Assembly: GCA_035698665.1 (NCBI GenBank)
Contig: DASSBN010000076.1
Coordinates: 1 to 47,263, forward strand
Length of the DNA: 47,263 bases
From: DATEOR01 sp035698665
Lineage (GTDB): Bacteria > Actinomycetota > Thermoleophilia > Gaiellales > Gaiellaceae
Direction: 5' to 3'
Under the pieces are notes generated by a model, which was not told the origin of the DNA, made no database searches, and saw nothing but the letters and a program-made list of their open reading frames with translations. The first letter of the stretch is position 1. Each line of letters opens with the position of its first letter. Made by a program: the position numbers and the translations under genes. Of this stretch, positions 31,579-38,224 are shown piece by piece.

Positions 31579-33585
31579 CTAAGCGGCGGGCTCCGGCGTC
31601 GCCGCCCGGAGCTCACGGCGGAGCTCCTTGATCTCGTCGCGGAGCTTCGCCGCGTACTCGAAGCGGAGCTCTTCTGCGGCCGCGAGCATCTCCTCCTCGA
31701 GCGTGATCACGAGCTTCTCGATCTCGTCGGGCTGCATGCCCTCGACCTTGCGACCGCGCCGCCGGCGGCCGGGCACCGTGGGCGACTCCATCGCGAGGAA
31801 CTCGGCGATGTCGGAGACGCCCTTGACGATCGACTCCGGCGTGATCCCGTGCTCCTCGTTGTAGCGGAGCTGGATGTCGCGCCTGCGGTTCGTCTCCTCG
31901 AGGGCGCCCTTGATCGCCTCCGTCATCTTGTCCGCGTACATGACGACCTTGCCGTTGACGTTTCGCGCAGCGCGGCCGATCGTCTGGATGAGCGCGGTCT
32001 GGCCGCGGAGGAAGCCCTCCTTGTCGGCGTCGAGGATGGCGACGAGCGAGACCTCGGGAAGGTCGAGCCCCTCGCGCAGGAGGTTCACGCCGACGAGGAC
32101 GTCGTACTCGCCGAGCCGGAGCTCGCGGATGATCTGGATGCGCTCGAGCGTGTCGATCTCCGAGTGGAGGTAGCGCGCCTTCACGGCCGACTCGAGCAGG
32201 TAGTCCGTGAGGTCCTCGGCCATCTTCTTCGTCAGTGTCGTGACGAGGACGCGCTCGCCGACCTCCTCCCGCCGGCGGATCTCGTTCAGGAGGTCGTCGA
32301 TCTGGTTCTTGGTGGTTCGCAGCTCGACCTCGGGGTCGACGATGCCGGTCGGGCGGATGATCTGCTCGGCGACGTTCGTGGAGTTACGGAGCTCGAAGGG
32401 GCCGGGCGTGGCCGAGACGAAGAGGAGCTGCGGGACGCGCTCGAGGAACTCGTCGAAGCGGAGGGGCCGGTTGTCGAGCGCCGAGGGAAGCCGGAAGCCG
32501 AAATCGACCAGCGTCTCCTTCCGGGAGCGATCACCCTCGTACATGCCGCCGATCTGGGGCACGGTCTGGTGCGACTCGTCGACCATGACGACGAAGTCGC
32601 CGCGGAAGTAGTCGAGCAGCGTGTTCGGTGCGGTTCCCGCCGCGCGGCCGTCGAGGATCCGCGAATAGTTCTCGATGCCGTTGCAGTAGCCGAGCTCCTG
32701 CAGCATCTCGAGGTCGTACTCGGTGCGCTGGCGGATGCGGTGCGCCTCGAGCAGCTTCCCCTGCGACTCGAAGAGCTTGACCTGCTCCTCCAGCTCGTGA
32801 CGGATCTCCCCGACCGACCGCTCGATCGTGTCCCGCGAGGTCACGTACTGCGTGGCAGGGAAGATGGCGAGGTGCTCGAGACGGGCGTAGATCTCGCCCG
32901 AGAGCGGGTCGAAATGGGTGATCTGCTCGACCTCGTCCCCGAAGAGTGAGATGCGGTACGCCGACTCCATGTGCGCCGGTTGCACCTCGACGACGTCTCC
33001 CCGTACGCGGAAGCGCCCGCGCCCGAGGAAGGAGTCGTTCCGGGAGTACTGGATGTCGACGAGCTTCCGGAGCATGACGTCGCGGTCGATCTCCATCCCG
33101 ACGCCGAGAACGACCGTTTTGTCCTCGTACTCGATCGGGGAGCCGATCCCGTAGATGCAGGAGACCGAAGCGACGATGACGACGTCCTTCCGCGCGAGCA
33201 GTGCCGCCGTCGCCGCGTGGCGCAGCCGGTCGATGTCGTCGTTGATGGACGCGTCCTTCTCGATGTAGAGGTCGGCCTGGGGCACGTAGGCCTCGGGCTG
33301 GTAGTAGTCGTAGTAGGAGACGAAGTACTCGACGGCGTTCCCCGGCAGGAACTCCCGGAACTCGTTGCAGAGCTGCGCCGCGAGCGTCTTGTTGTGGGCG
33401 ATCACGAGCGTCGGCTTCTTCACCTGCTCGATGATCCAGGCCATCGTCGCGGTCTTTCCCGTGCCCGTCGCGCCGAGCAGAGTCTGGTACTGGTCGCCTG
33501 CGTGCAGGCTGCGCGAGAGCGACTCGATCGCGTGGGGCTGGTCGCCGGTCGGGCTGTACGCCTCGGAAACCTTGAAGTCGGCCAT
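31579..33585 (-). CDS. uvrB: Excinuclease ABC subunit B
   Basis: A 668-residue UvrB, the helicase-like damage verifier that receives DNA from UvrA and recruits UvrC. Motifs are YSPTGDQPHAI, Walker A LGATGTGKTATMAW, the DNA-clamping beta-hairpin region SYYDYYQPEAYVPQADLYIE, MVDESHQTVPQ (DESH), LFVSATPGPFE, VGVNLLREGLDLPEVSLV and QTIGRAARN. The C-terminal UVR motif is in EEEMLAAAEELRFEYAAKLR. ATG 33585 fits the family; TACTAT lies 7 bases upstream, consistent with a leaderless mRNA. I found no SOS box here, unlike uvrA. Confidence 0.98.
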   Translation of the reverse strand: MADFKVSEAYSPTGDQPHAIESLSRSLHAGDQYQTLLGATGTGKTATMAWIIEQVKKPTLVIAHNKTLAAQLCNEFREFLPGNAVEYFVSYYDYYQPEAYVPQADLYIEKDASINDDIDRLRHAATAALLARKDVVIVASVSCIYGIGSPIEYEDKTVVLGVGMEIDRDVMLRKLVDIQYSRNDSFLGRGRFRVRGDVVEVQPAHMESAYRISLFGDEVEQITHFDPLSGEIYARLEHLAIFPATQYVTSRDTIERSVGEIRHELEEQVKLFESQGKLLEAHRIRQRTEYDLEMLQELGYCNGIENYSRILDGRAAGTAPNTLLDYFRGDFVVMVDESHQTVPQIGGMYEGDRSRKETLVDFGFRLPSALDNRPLRFDEFLERVPQLLFVSATPGPFELRNSTNVAEQIIRPTGIVDPEVELRTTKNQIDDLLNEIRRREEVGERVLVTTLTKKMAEDLTDYLLESAVKARYLHSEIDTLERIQIIRELRLGEYDVLVGVNLLREGLDLPEVSLVAILDADKEGFLRGQTALIQTIGRAARNVNGKVVMYADKMTEAIKGALEETNRRRDIQLRYNEEHGITPESIVKGVSDIAEFLAMESPTVPGRRRRGRKVEGMQPDEIEKLVITLEEEMLAAAEELRFEYAAKLRDEIKELRRELRAATPEPAA

Positions 33586-33592
33586 CTTCTCG

Positions 33593-33598
33593 ATAGTA
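33593..33598 (-). promoter_or_regulatory. -10-like hexamer of uvrB
   Basis: TACTAT on the minus strand, 7 bases before the uvrB ATG, which is a leaderless spacing. It lies in the 20 bases between the lytic transglycosylase stop and uvrB. Confidence 0.5.
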
Positions 33599-33605
33599 GC
33601 CGTGC

Positions 33606-34160
33606 TCAGCCGCCCTCCCCGACGCCGAGCTCGTCCGCGTAGGTGTCCGCATAGACGTCGCGCGCATGCAGCACTTCGTCCACGTACTGGCGGGTCTCGG
33701 GGAACGCGATTCCCTCTCCCTTCGCGCGCCATTCGTCCACGTTCGCCTGCCCCGCGTTGTAGGCGGCGAGGGCAAGCTTGACGTTGCCGTACTTGTTCAG
33801 GAGGCGGCGGAGGTAGAAGGCGCCGTAGCGCACGTTGATCTCGGGATCCCAGAGGTCTTCGACCTCGAACTGCGACCCGCCGGTGTGCAGCGCGATGCCC
33901 TTCGCGGTGTCGGGGAGGAGCTGCATGAGCCCGATCGCGCCCGAGGAGGACTTCGCGTTCGCATCGAACTTGCTCTCCCGGTAGATGACCGCGGCCAGGA
34001 GAGCCGGGTCGAGGTCGTAGTTCTCCGCGTGGCCGGTGACGATGTGGTCGTACTCCAGCGGATAGCGCAGGCGCACGTACCAGTCCGGCTCGGACTGGAT
34101 GTAGGCGAAAGCTCCTCCCGCAGCCGCGAGAAGAACGAAGACCGCAAGCAGCACCCTCAT
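33606..34160 (-). CDS. Soluble lytic transglycosylase-like protein
   Basis: A 184-residue membrane-anchored or exported cell-wall enzyme. An N-terminal hydrophobic segment (VLLAVFVLLAAAGGAFAYI) is followed by the Slt70-type domain: AAVIYRESKFDANAKSSSGA with the catalytic Glu, IGLMQLLPDTAKGIA, INVRYGAFYLRRLLNKYGN and LALAAYNAGQANVDEW. Size is near minimal for the family. ATG 34160 overlaps the coaE stop in ATGA. In the mycobacterial version of this locus an unrelated gene lies between coaE and uvrB. Confidence 0.93.
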   Translation of the reverse strand: MRVLLAVFVLLAAAGGAFAYIQSEPDWYVRLRYPLEYDHIVTGHAENYDLDPALLAAVIYRESKFDANAKSSSGAIGLMQLLPDTAKGIALHTGGSQFEVEDLWDPEINVRYGAFYLRRLLNKYGNVKLALAAYNAGQANVDEWRAKGEGIAFPETRQYVDEVLHARDVYADTYADELGVGEGG

Positions 34161-34741
34161 CGCGCTTCCGAGCTCAGTGTGGCGATCACGTCGGCCACGA
34201 AGGCGTCGAGCTCCTCGAGCGACCCGTCGTTCACGAACGCGAAATCGGCCCGCGCCACCTTCTCCTCGTCCGGGATCAGGCGCTGCTCGCGATCTTGCAT
34301 CGGCGCGATGCGCCTCGAGATGCGCACCTCGGGCGATGCGGTCACGACCACGACCGCGTCGAAGCGCTCCTCTCCCCCGACCTCGTAGAGGAGCGGGACC
34401 TCCGTGACGCAGACCGCCGGCGGGTCTGGCAGCTCGCCGAGCTGCTCGCGCCAGCGGAGATAGGTGGCCACAACACGCGGATGGAGGAGGCTCTCGAGCC
34501 ACTCGAGCTCGCGGCGATCTGTGAAGACGACGTTCGCAACACGGTCACGCTCGACGGCTCCGTCCGGGCCCAGCATCGACTCGCCCCAGCGCTCGCACAC
34601 GGCGGCCTGCACCTCGGTATCCGAGCGCAGGAGCTCGTGGACGATCTCGTCGCTCGAGATGACCGCAGCGCCGTGACGCGCGAAGGACGCGAGCGCCTCC
34701 GACTTGCCGGCTCCGATTCCGCCCGTGACGGCAACCGCCAC
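34157..34741 (-). CDS. coaE: Dephospho-CoA kinase
   Basis: A 194-residue P-loop kinase for the last step of CoA synthesis. The P-loop is VAVTGGIGAGKSEALASF, followed by AAVISSDEIVHELL, HPRVVATYLRWRE, the conserved VTEVPLLYE and VVVVTASPEVRISRR. It lacks the C-terminal UPF0157-like extension of the mycobacterial protein. GTG 34741 places the P-loop at the usual position. An in-frame TTG at 34807 would add 22 residues and would reach into the structured repeat. No Shine-Dalgarno sequence is clear at either. panB and panC of the same pathway are 13-15 kb away. Confidence 0.94.
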   Translation of the reverse strand: MAVAVTGGIGAGKSEALASFARHGAAVISSDEIVHELLRSDTEVQAAVCERWGESMLGPDGAVERDRVANVVFTDRRELEWLESLLHPRVVATYLRWREQLGELPDPPAVCVTEVPLLYEVGGEERFDAVVVVTASPEVRISRRIAPMQDREQRLIPDEEKVARADFAFVNDGSLEELDAFVADVIATLSSEAR

Positions 34742-34805
34742 GGGTCGCTTAGTCGCGTGGCCGGTGATGTTGCCCGGTTCCTGAGGTGCGAGCACCAAGC
34801 GCCGC

Positions 34806-34858
34806 AAGGACGCAGGGAGCGCTCATAGCTGTCCTATGGGCGCGACCGAGGACGCAGC
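34806..34858 (+). repeat. Structured dispersed repeat, copy 2 (coaE-rpsA junction)
   Basis: AAGGACGCAGGGA, a 10-bp hairpin GCGCTCATAG - CTGTC - CTATGGGCGC (one T-G pair), then GACCGAGGACGCAGC. The flanks are identical to copy 1 at 26336-26389, while most stem bases differ but still pair. It lies between the rpsA downstream hairpin and the start of coaE, in the opposite orientation to those genes. Confidence 0.7.
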
Positions 34859-34882
34859 GGCGCGCAGCGTGATCGCGGCTCA

Positions 34883-34908
34883 GGGACCCGGCGAATATCG
34901 CCGGTCCC
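34883..34908 (-). terminator. Hairpin downstream of rpsA
   Basis: GGGACC-CGGCGA pairs with TCGCCG-GTCCC around ATA, an 11-bp stem with one bulged C. It lies 5 bases after the rpsA stop. No clear T-run follows, so it may terminate weakly or protect the mRNA end. Confidence 0.55.
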
Positions 34909-34913
34909 GCCAC

Positions 34914-36260
34914 TCACTCGTCGCGGCCCTGCTCGTCGGGCTCGGCATCTGCCGGAGCCTCAGCGTCGGCCGCCGGCTCCGCGGCTGCCTCGGGGTCCGC
35001 GGGCGCCTCGGGCTCGGCTGCCTCCGGCTCCGCGACCGCCTCCGGCTCGGTGCTCGCCTCGAGCTCCGGAGCCTCTTCGGCTTCCTCGGAGAAGACCTCC
35101 TCGGAGAGGCCGAGCGCGGGAGCCTCGTCGCCGAGATCGCCGTCCACGCGCTTGAGGGAAAGGGAGAGCCGCCGCCGCTCGGCGTCCATCTCGATGATCC
35201 GCGCCTTGACCGTCTCGCCCTGCGTGACGACCTCGCGCGGGTTCTCGACGTGGTGCTCGGCGAGCTCCGAGATGTGTACGAGCCCCTCGACGCCGGGGAC
35301 GACTTCGATGAAGGCGCCGAAGGTCACGACCTTCGTCACGCGCCCTTCGACGACGTCACCCTGGTCGTACGTGTCGATCACCTGCTGCCAGGGATCCGAC
35401 TGGGTCTGCTTCAGGCCGAGCGAGATGCGCTGGCGCTCGCGGTCGATGTCGAGCACCTTCACCTGCACCTCCTGCCCGATCTCGAGCAGCTCCGACGGAT
35501 GATTCACGTGGCTCCAGGAAAGCTCCGAGATGTGGATGAGCCCGTCGATCCCCTCGAGGTCGACGAATGCGCCGAAGTCGACGATGTTCGAGATCGTGCC
35601 GGTGACGACGTCACCGGGCGAGAGCCGGTCGAGGATCGCCTGGCGCATCTCCTTGCGCTCCTCCTCGAGCACGGCGCGGCGCGAGAGGACGACGTTGTTG
35701 CGGCTGCGGTTCAGCTCGATCACCTTGCAGCGCAGCGTCTGGCCCATGAACTCGTCCAGGTCCTGGACGCGCCGGATGTCGACGAGCGACGCGGGCAGGA
35801 AGCCGCGCACGCCGAGGTCGAGGATGAGACCGCCCTTCACGACCTCGATCACGGTGCCCTCGACGGGCTCGCCGCTCTCGGCGGCCTCCTCGATGCGCTT
35901 CCACGCCATCTCGAAGCGGGCGCGCTTCTTGGAGAGGATGAGCCGGCCCTCGGCGTCCTCCTTCGTCATGACGAGCGCGTCGATCTCGTCGCCGAGCTGC
36001 ACCTCGTCGGCCGGATTCACCGACCGGCGGATCGACAGCTCGGAGACAGGGATGACCCCCTCGGACTTGTAGCCGATGTCGATCAAGACCTCGTCCTTGT
36101 CGACGCGAACGACCTTTCCGCGCACGACCTCGCCCTCGTTGATGATGGGGAAGGTCGAGTCGTAGTCCGGGATGCGCTCGCCGTCCGGACCCTGTGTCCA
36201 GACGTCGTCTTCAGACCTCACGAGGTCTGCTTCTTCGGTAACCGTTTCGTTCTGAACCAT
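34914..36260 (-). CDS. rpsA: 30S ribosomal protein S1
   Basis: A 448-residue S1 with four S1 RNA-binding repeats, the actinobacterial form. Repeat starts are seen at EGEVVRGKVVRVDKDEVLID, GEPVEGTVIEVVKGGLILDL, PGDVVTGTISNIVDFGAFVD and QGDVVEGRVTKVVTFGAFIE. Repeats 3 and 4 carry GLIHISELSW and GLVHISELAE. The tail of about 80 residues is a low-complexity Ala/Pro/Glu/Asp run. It binds mRNA on the ribosome. ATG 36260 is preceded by a perfect TATAAT ending 12 bases away. It belongs to the polA-rpsA-coaE-uvrB order known from mycobacteria. Confidence 0.97.
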   Translation of the reverse strand: MVQNETVTEEADLVRSEDDVWTQGPDGERIPDYDSTFPIINEGEVVRGKVVRVDKDEVLIDIGYKSEGVIPVSELSIRRSVNPADEVQLGDEIDALVMTKEDAEGRLILSKKRARFEMAWKRIEEAAESGEPVEGTVIEVVKGGLILDLGVRGFLPASLVDIRRVQDLDEFMGQTLRCKVIELNRSRNNVVLSRRAVLEEERKEMRQAILDRLSPGDVVTGTISNIVDFGAFVDLEGIDGLIHISELSWSHVNHPSELLEIGQEVQVKVLDIDRERQRISLGLKQTQSDPWQQVIDTYDQGDVVEGRVTKVVTFGAFIEVVPGVEGLVHISELAEHHVENPREVVTQGETVKARIIEMDAERRRLSLSLKRVDGDLGDEAPALGLSEEVFSEEAEEAPELEASTEPEAVAEPEAAEPEAPADPEAAAEPAADAEAPADAEPDEQGRDE

Positions 36261-36272
36261 CGGAAAGCGCGC

Positions 36273-36278
36273 ATTATA
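36273..36278 (-). promoter_or_regulatory. -10 element of rpsA
   Basis: A perfect TATAAT on the minus strand, 12 bases before the rpsA ATG, giving a leader of about 5 bases. The complementary strand of the same site reads CATTAT (36272-36277), a possible -10 for the divergent gene starting at 36290. Confidence 0.65.
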
Positions 36279-36289
36279 GCGGCGAAACC

Positions 36290-37321
36290 TTGAAGCCCCG
36301 CGACCTCCTGACAGTCCTCGCAATCGGCGCCGTGGTCGTCATCGGCGGCTTCGCGGCCGCGGACGCGATCCGCGGAAAGCCCCGCGCCGAGGCACAGCCG
36401 GCCGCGACGACGCCCACGGTGCCGGTCCAGACCACTCCGAGCCGGGTCCCGGGCCCCGCGCCTCAGCCCGAGGCGCCGCCGAACTGGCCGGAGGGCGTAC
36501 TCGAAGGGACGCTGACACTCACCGATGCAGACAGCTGCGACATACGGGTCATCGGTCTCGCCGGGGGCCGCGAGCGGCCGCTCGCCCACTTCGGCAGCGA
36601 CTGCTTCCTCTGGGCTCCCCCGGTCGGCTCCCGGGTCGCCTACGGGCTCGGCGACAGCTCGCAGGACGGCCTCCATCCCTTCCGCATCGCAGACCTCGCC
36701 GCGCCAAGCCGGGAACTCGGCGGCTATCGGGCGCTGTTCGGCGTGGTCATCTGGTCGGACGACGCGCAGCATGTCGCGTGGTGCGGGCGCAGCCGCGTGG
36801 GCTTCGACCTGGCAATCGGCGGGCCCTCGAGAAGGCTGCCCCGCTGTCCCGTCGCCTACACCCACGACGACGAGATCGCGTATGCAGTCGGGAATCAGGT
36901 TCTCGTCGGCGACCGGGTCGTATTCACCGCCGATGGCGGCATCACGTACGCGAAGTTCGGATCGGATGGGTCGCTCGCAGTCGTCGTGGACGGAGAGAGG
37001 CTGCAGCGCTGGGATGGGAGCGTGCTCACGACGACAACCAGGATCCCAAAGCGGCTCCAGGGCGTGACGCCGATTCTGCGGAGCGACAACTGCGGCGCGC
37101 TCTTCCCGCTTGGACAGGCCGTCACCTTGCTCGACCTCGGCTGCAGGCCGGGACTCCCGAATCGTTCGTTCGCAGGGAACACGGCCGCGTGGTCGCCAGA
37201 CGGGGCCTGGGTCGCGACTTCGAACGGCGAGGAGCTCGAGTTTCAGCGTGTCGTCGGCAGCCGCCTGGACATAACCTGGCCAGTCGGCGCCGCGCAGATG
37301 GTCTGGCGTCCCGAGCCGTAG
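36290..37321 (+). CDS. Membrane-anchored beta-propeller-like protein, paralogue of 26497-27456
   Basis: A 343-residue protein. An N-terminal helix (LLTVLAIGAVVVIGGFAAAD) anchors or exports it, then a Pro/Thr linker and a beta-rich domain. Segments such as LTLTDADSCDIRVIGL, GSDCFLWAPPVGS, GVVIWSDDAQHVAWCG, DGERLQRWDG and TAAWSPDGAWVATSN parallel the protein at 26497-27456, down to the closing MVWRPEP. WD40/TolB-like blades are likely. TTG 36290 is the start that includes the anchor. The function is unknown. It may be co-transcribed with the SCO1-like gene 48 bases downstream. Confidence 0.65.
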   Translation: MKPRDLLTVLAIGAVVVIGGFAAADAIRGKPRAEAQPAATTPTVPVQTTPSRVPGPAPQPEAPPNWPEGVLEGTLTLTDADSCDIRVIGLAGGRERPLAHFGSDCFLWAPPVGSRVAYGLGDSSQDGLHPFRIADLAAPSRELGGYRALFGVVIWSDDAQHVAWCGRSRVGFDLAIGGPSRRLPRCPVAYTHDDEIAYAVGNQVLVGDRVVFTADGGITYAKFGSDGSLAVVVDGERLQRWDGSVLTTTTRIPKRLQGVTPILRSDNCGALFPLGQAVTLLDLGCRPGLPNRSFAGNTAAWSPDGAWVATSNGEELEFQRVVGSRLDITWPVGAAQMVWRPEP

Positions 37322-37356
37322 AACGGTTCCGCAAACCGGACCCGAGGGCTGACCGG

Positions 37357-37362
37357 TATTTT
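37357..37362 (+). promoter_or_regulatory. -10-like hexamer of the SCO1-like gene
   Basis: TATTTT, 7 bases before the ATG at 37370. Leaderless spacing, although AGGG also lies in between. Confidence 0.45.
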
Positions 37363-37369
37363 CGCAGGG

Positions 37370-37999
37370 ATGCGACGCGCGCCTCTCGCCCTTGCCGCGC
37401 TCATCGTTTTGCTCGCGGCCTCGGCCTGCGGCAATGGCCACCAGCACGACCACGGCTCCGCGTCCGGAGGCCTGACGGTCTCGGGGGGCAGCGGCCGCTT
37501 TGACGGCGGAGAGCTGAATCCGCCGCAGCCGACCCCCGACTTCACGCTCACCGACCAGTCGGGCCAGAAGGTGAGCATGGCGGACCAGCGCGGCAAGCTC
37601 GTCCTCCTCACGTTCCTCTACACGAACTGCCCCGACGTCTGCCCGCTGATCACACAGAACCTCAACCAGGCGCTGCAGATGCTCGGCGCAAAGCGCGACG
37701 ACGTGCGTGTCCTCGCGGTCAGCGTCGACCCGGAGGGTGACACGCCGGAGGCAGTCTCGAAGTACGCGAAGGTGCACCACCTGCTGCCCGAGTTCCACTA
37801 CTTGATCGGGACGCGCGACGAGCTCACGCAGGTCTGGAATGACTACGACGTCGCCGCCGTCGCGAGCGATCCGGACCTCGTCGACCACACGGCGTACACG
37901 ATGCTGGTCGACGAATCCGGCGAGGGCCGCGTCATCTACGACTCGGGCGTGAAGGCCAAGGACGTCGTCCACGACGTCGACGAGCTGCTCTCTTCCTGA
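37370..37999 (+). CDS. SCO1/SenC-family copper chaperone lipoprotein
   Basis: A 209-residue thioredoxin-fold lipoprotein that delivers copper to cytochrome c oxidase CuA sites or acts in redox defence. The signal ends in a lipobox ALIVLLAASACGNG. A His-rich stretch (GHQHDHG) right after the lipidated Cys may bind metal. The core has FTLTDQSGQKVSM, the copper motif TFLYTNCPDVCPL (CxxxC), VLAVSVDPEGDTPE and the third ligand His in LVDHTAYTML. It converges on the 5'-nucleotidase gene. No oxidase genes are in the window. Confidence 0.92.
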   Translation: MRRAPLALAALIVLLAASACGNGHQHDHGSASGGLTVSGGSGRFDGGELNPPQPTPDFTLTDQSGQKVSMADQRGKLVLLTFLYTNCPDVCPLITQNLNQALQMLGAKRDDVRVLAVSVDPEGDTPEAVSKYAKVHHLLPEFHYLIGTRDELTQVWNDYDVAAVASDPDLVDHTAYTMLVDESGEGRVIYDSGVKAKDVVHDVDELLSS

Positions 38000-38004
38000 C
38001 CCAA

Positions 38005-38043
38005 AGAGACAGAGGGGTCAGACCCCGGTGTCCTGAAAGGACA
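38005..38043. repeat. Palindromic GGGGTCAGACCCC element, unit B left copy
   Basis: GAGACAGA precedes GGGGTCAGACCCC (38014-38026). A hairpin TGTCC - TGAAA - GGACA (38029-38043) follows, as in unit A. It starts 5 bases after the SCO1-like stop. Its left arm CAGAGGGGTC is the reverse complement of the right arm of the next copy (GACCCCTCTG), so the unit is flanked by inverted repeats. Confidence 0.78.
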
Positions 38044-38080
38044 GCCGCGTTCTCCTGGAACCGTGTGTTCGATGCTTCGG

Positions 38081-38113
38081 TTTTCCACAGCGGGGTCAGA
38101 CCCCTCTGTCCCA
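38081..38113. repeat. Palindromic GGGGTCAGACCCC element, unit B right copy
   Basis: TTTTCCACAG precedes CGGGGTCAGACCCC, then TCTGTCCC. The first ten bases match the right copy of unit A (TTTTCCACAA). It lies between the convergent SCO1-like and 5'-nucleotidase genes. Confidence 0.78.
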
Positions 38114-38175
38114 AGGCGCCGAGGCCAAAAGAGGCAACGAGGTCAGCCCGTCAGGTAAGGCTGCCGAAGAGAGCT

Positions 38176-38199
38176 GAGGCCGGGCTTGCACCCGGCCTC
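38176..38199. terminator. Bidirectional terminator-like hairpin
   Basis: GAGGCCGGG - CTTGCA - CCCGGCCTC, a perfect 9-bp GC-rich stem with a 6-base loop. It lies 26 bases beyond the 5'-nucleotidase stop. On the plus strand a T-rich stretch (TTCGTTCCTTTG) follows, so it may also stop transcription from the SCO1-like gene. Confidence 0.65.
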
Positions 38200-38224
38200 G
38201 CTCGTTCGTTCCTTTGCTCCGGCT

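Noticed and set aside
30634..32949. Long plus-strand open frame opposite the flippase-like gene and uvrB
   Set aside because: Both minus-strand genes have clear domains; the opposite frame is low-complexity Arg/Glu/Asp-rich sequence.
33586..33605. An SOS box for uvrB
   Set aside because: No CGAAC-N4-GTTCG sequence is present in the gap or just beyond it.
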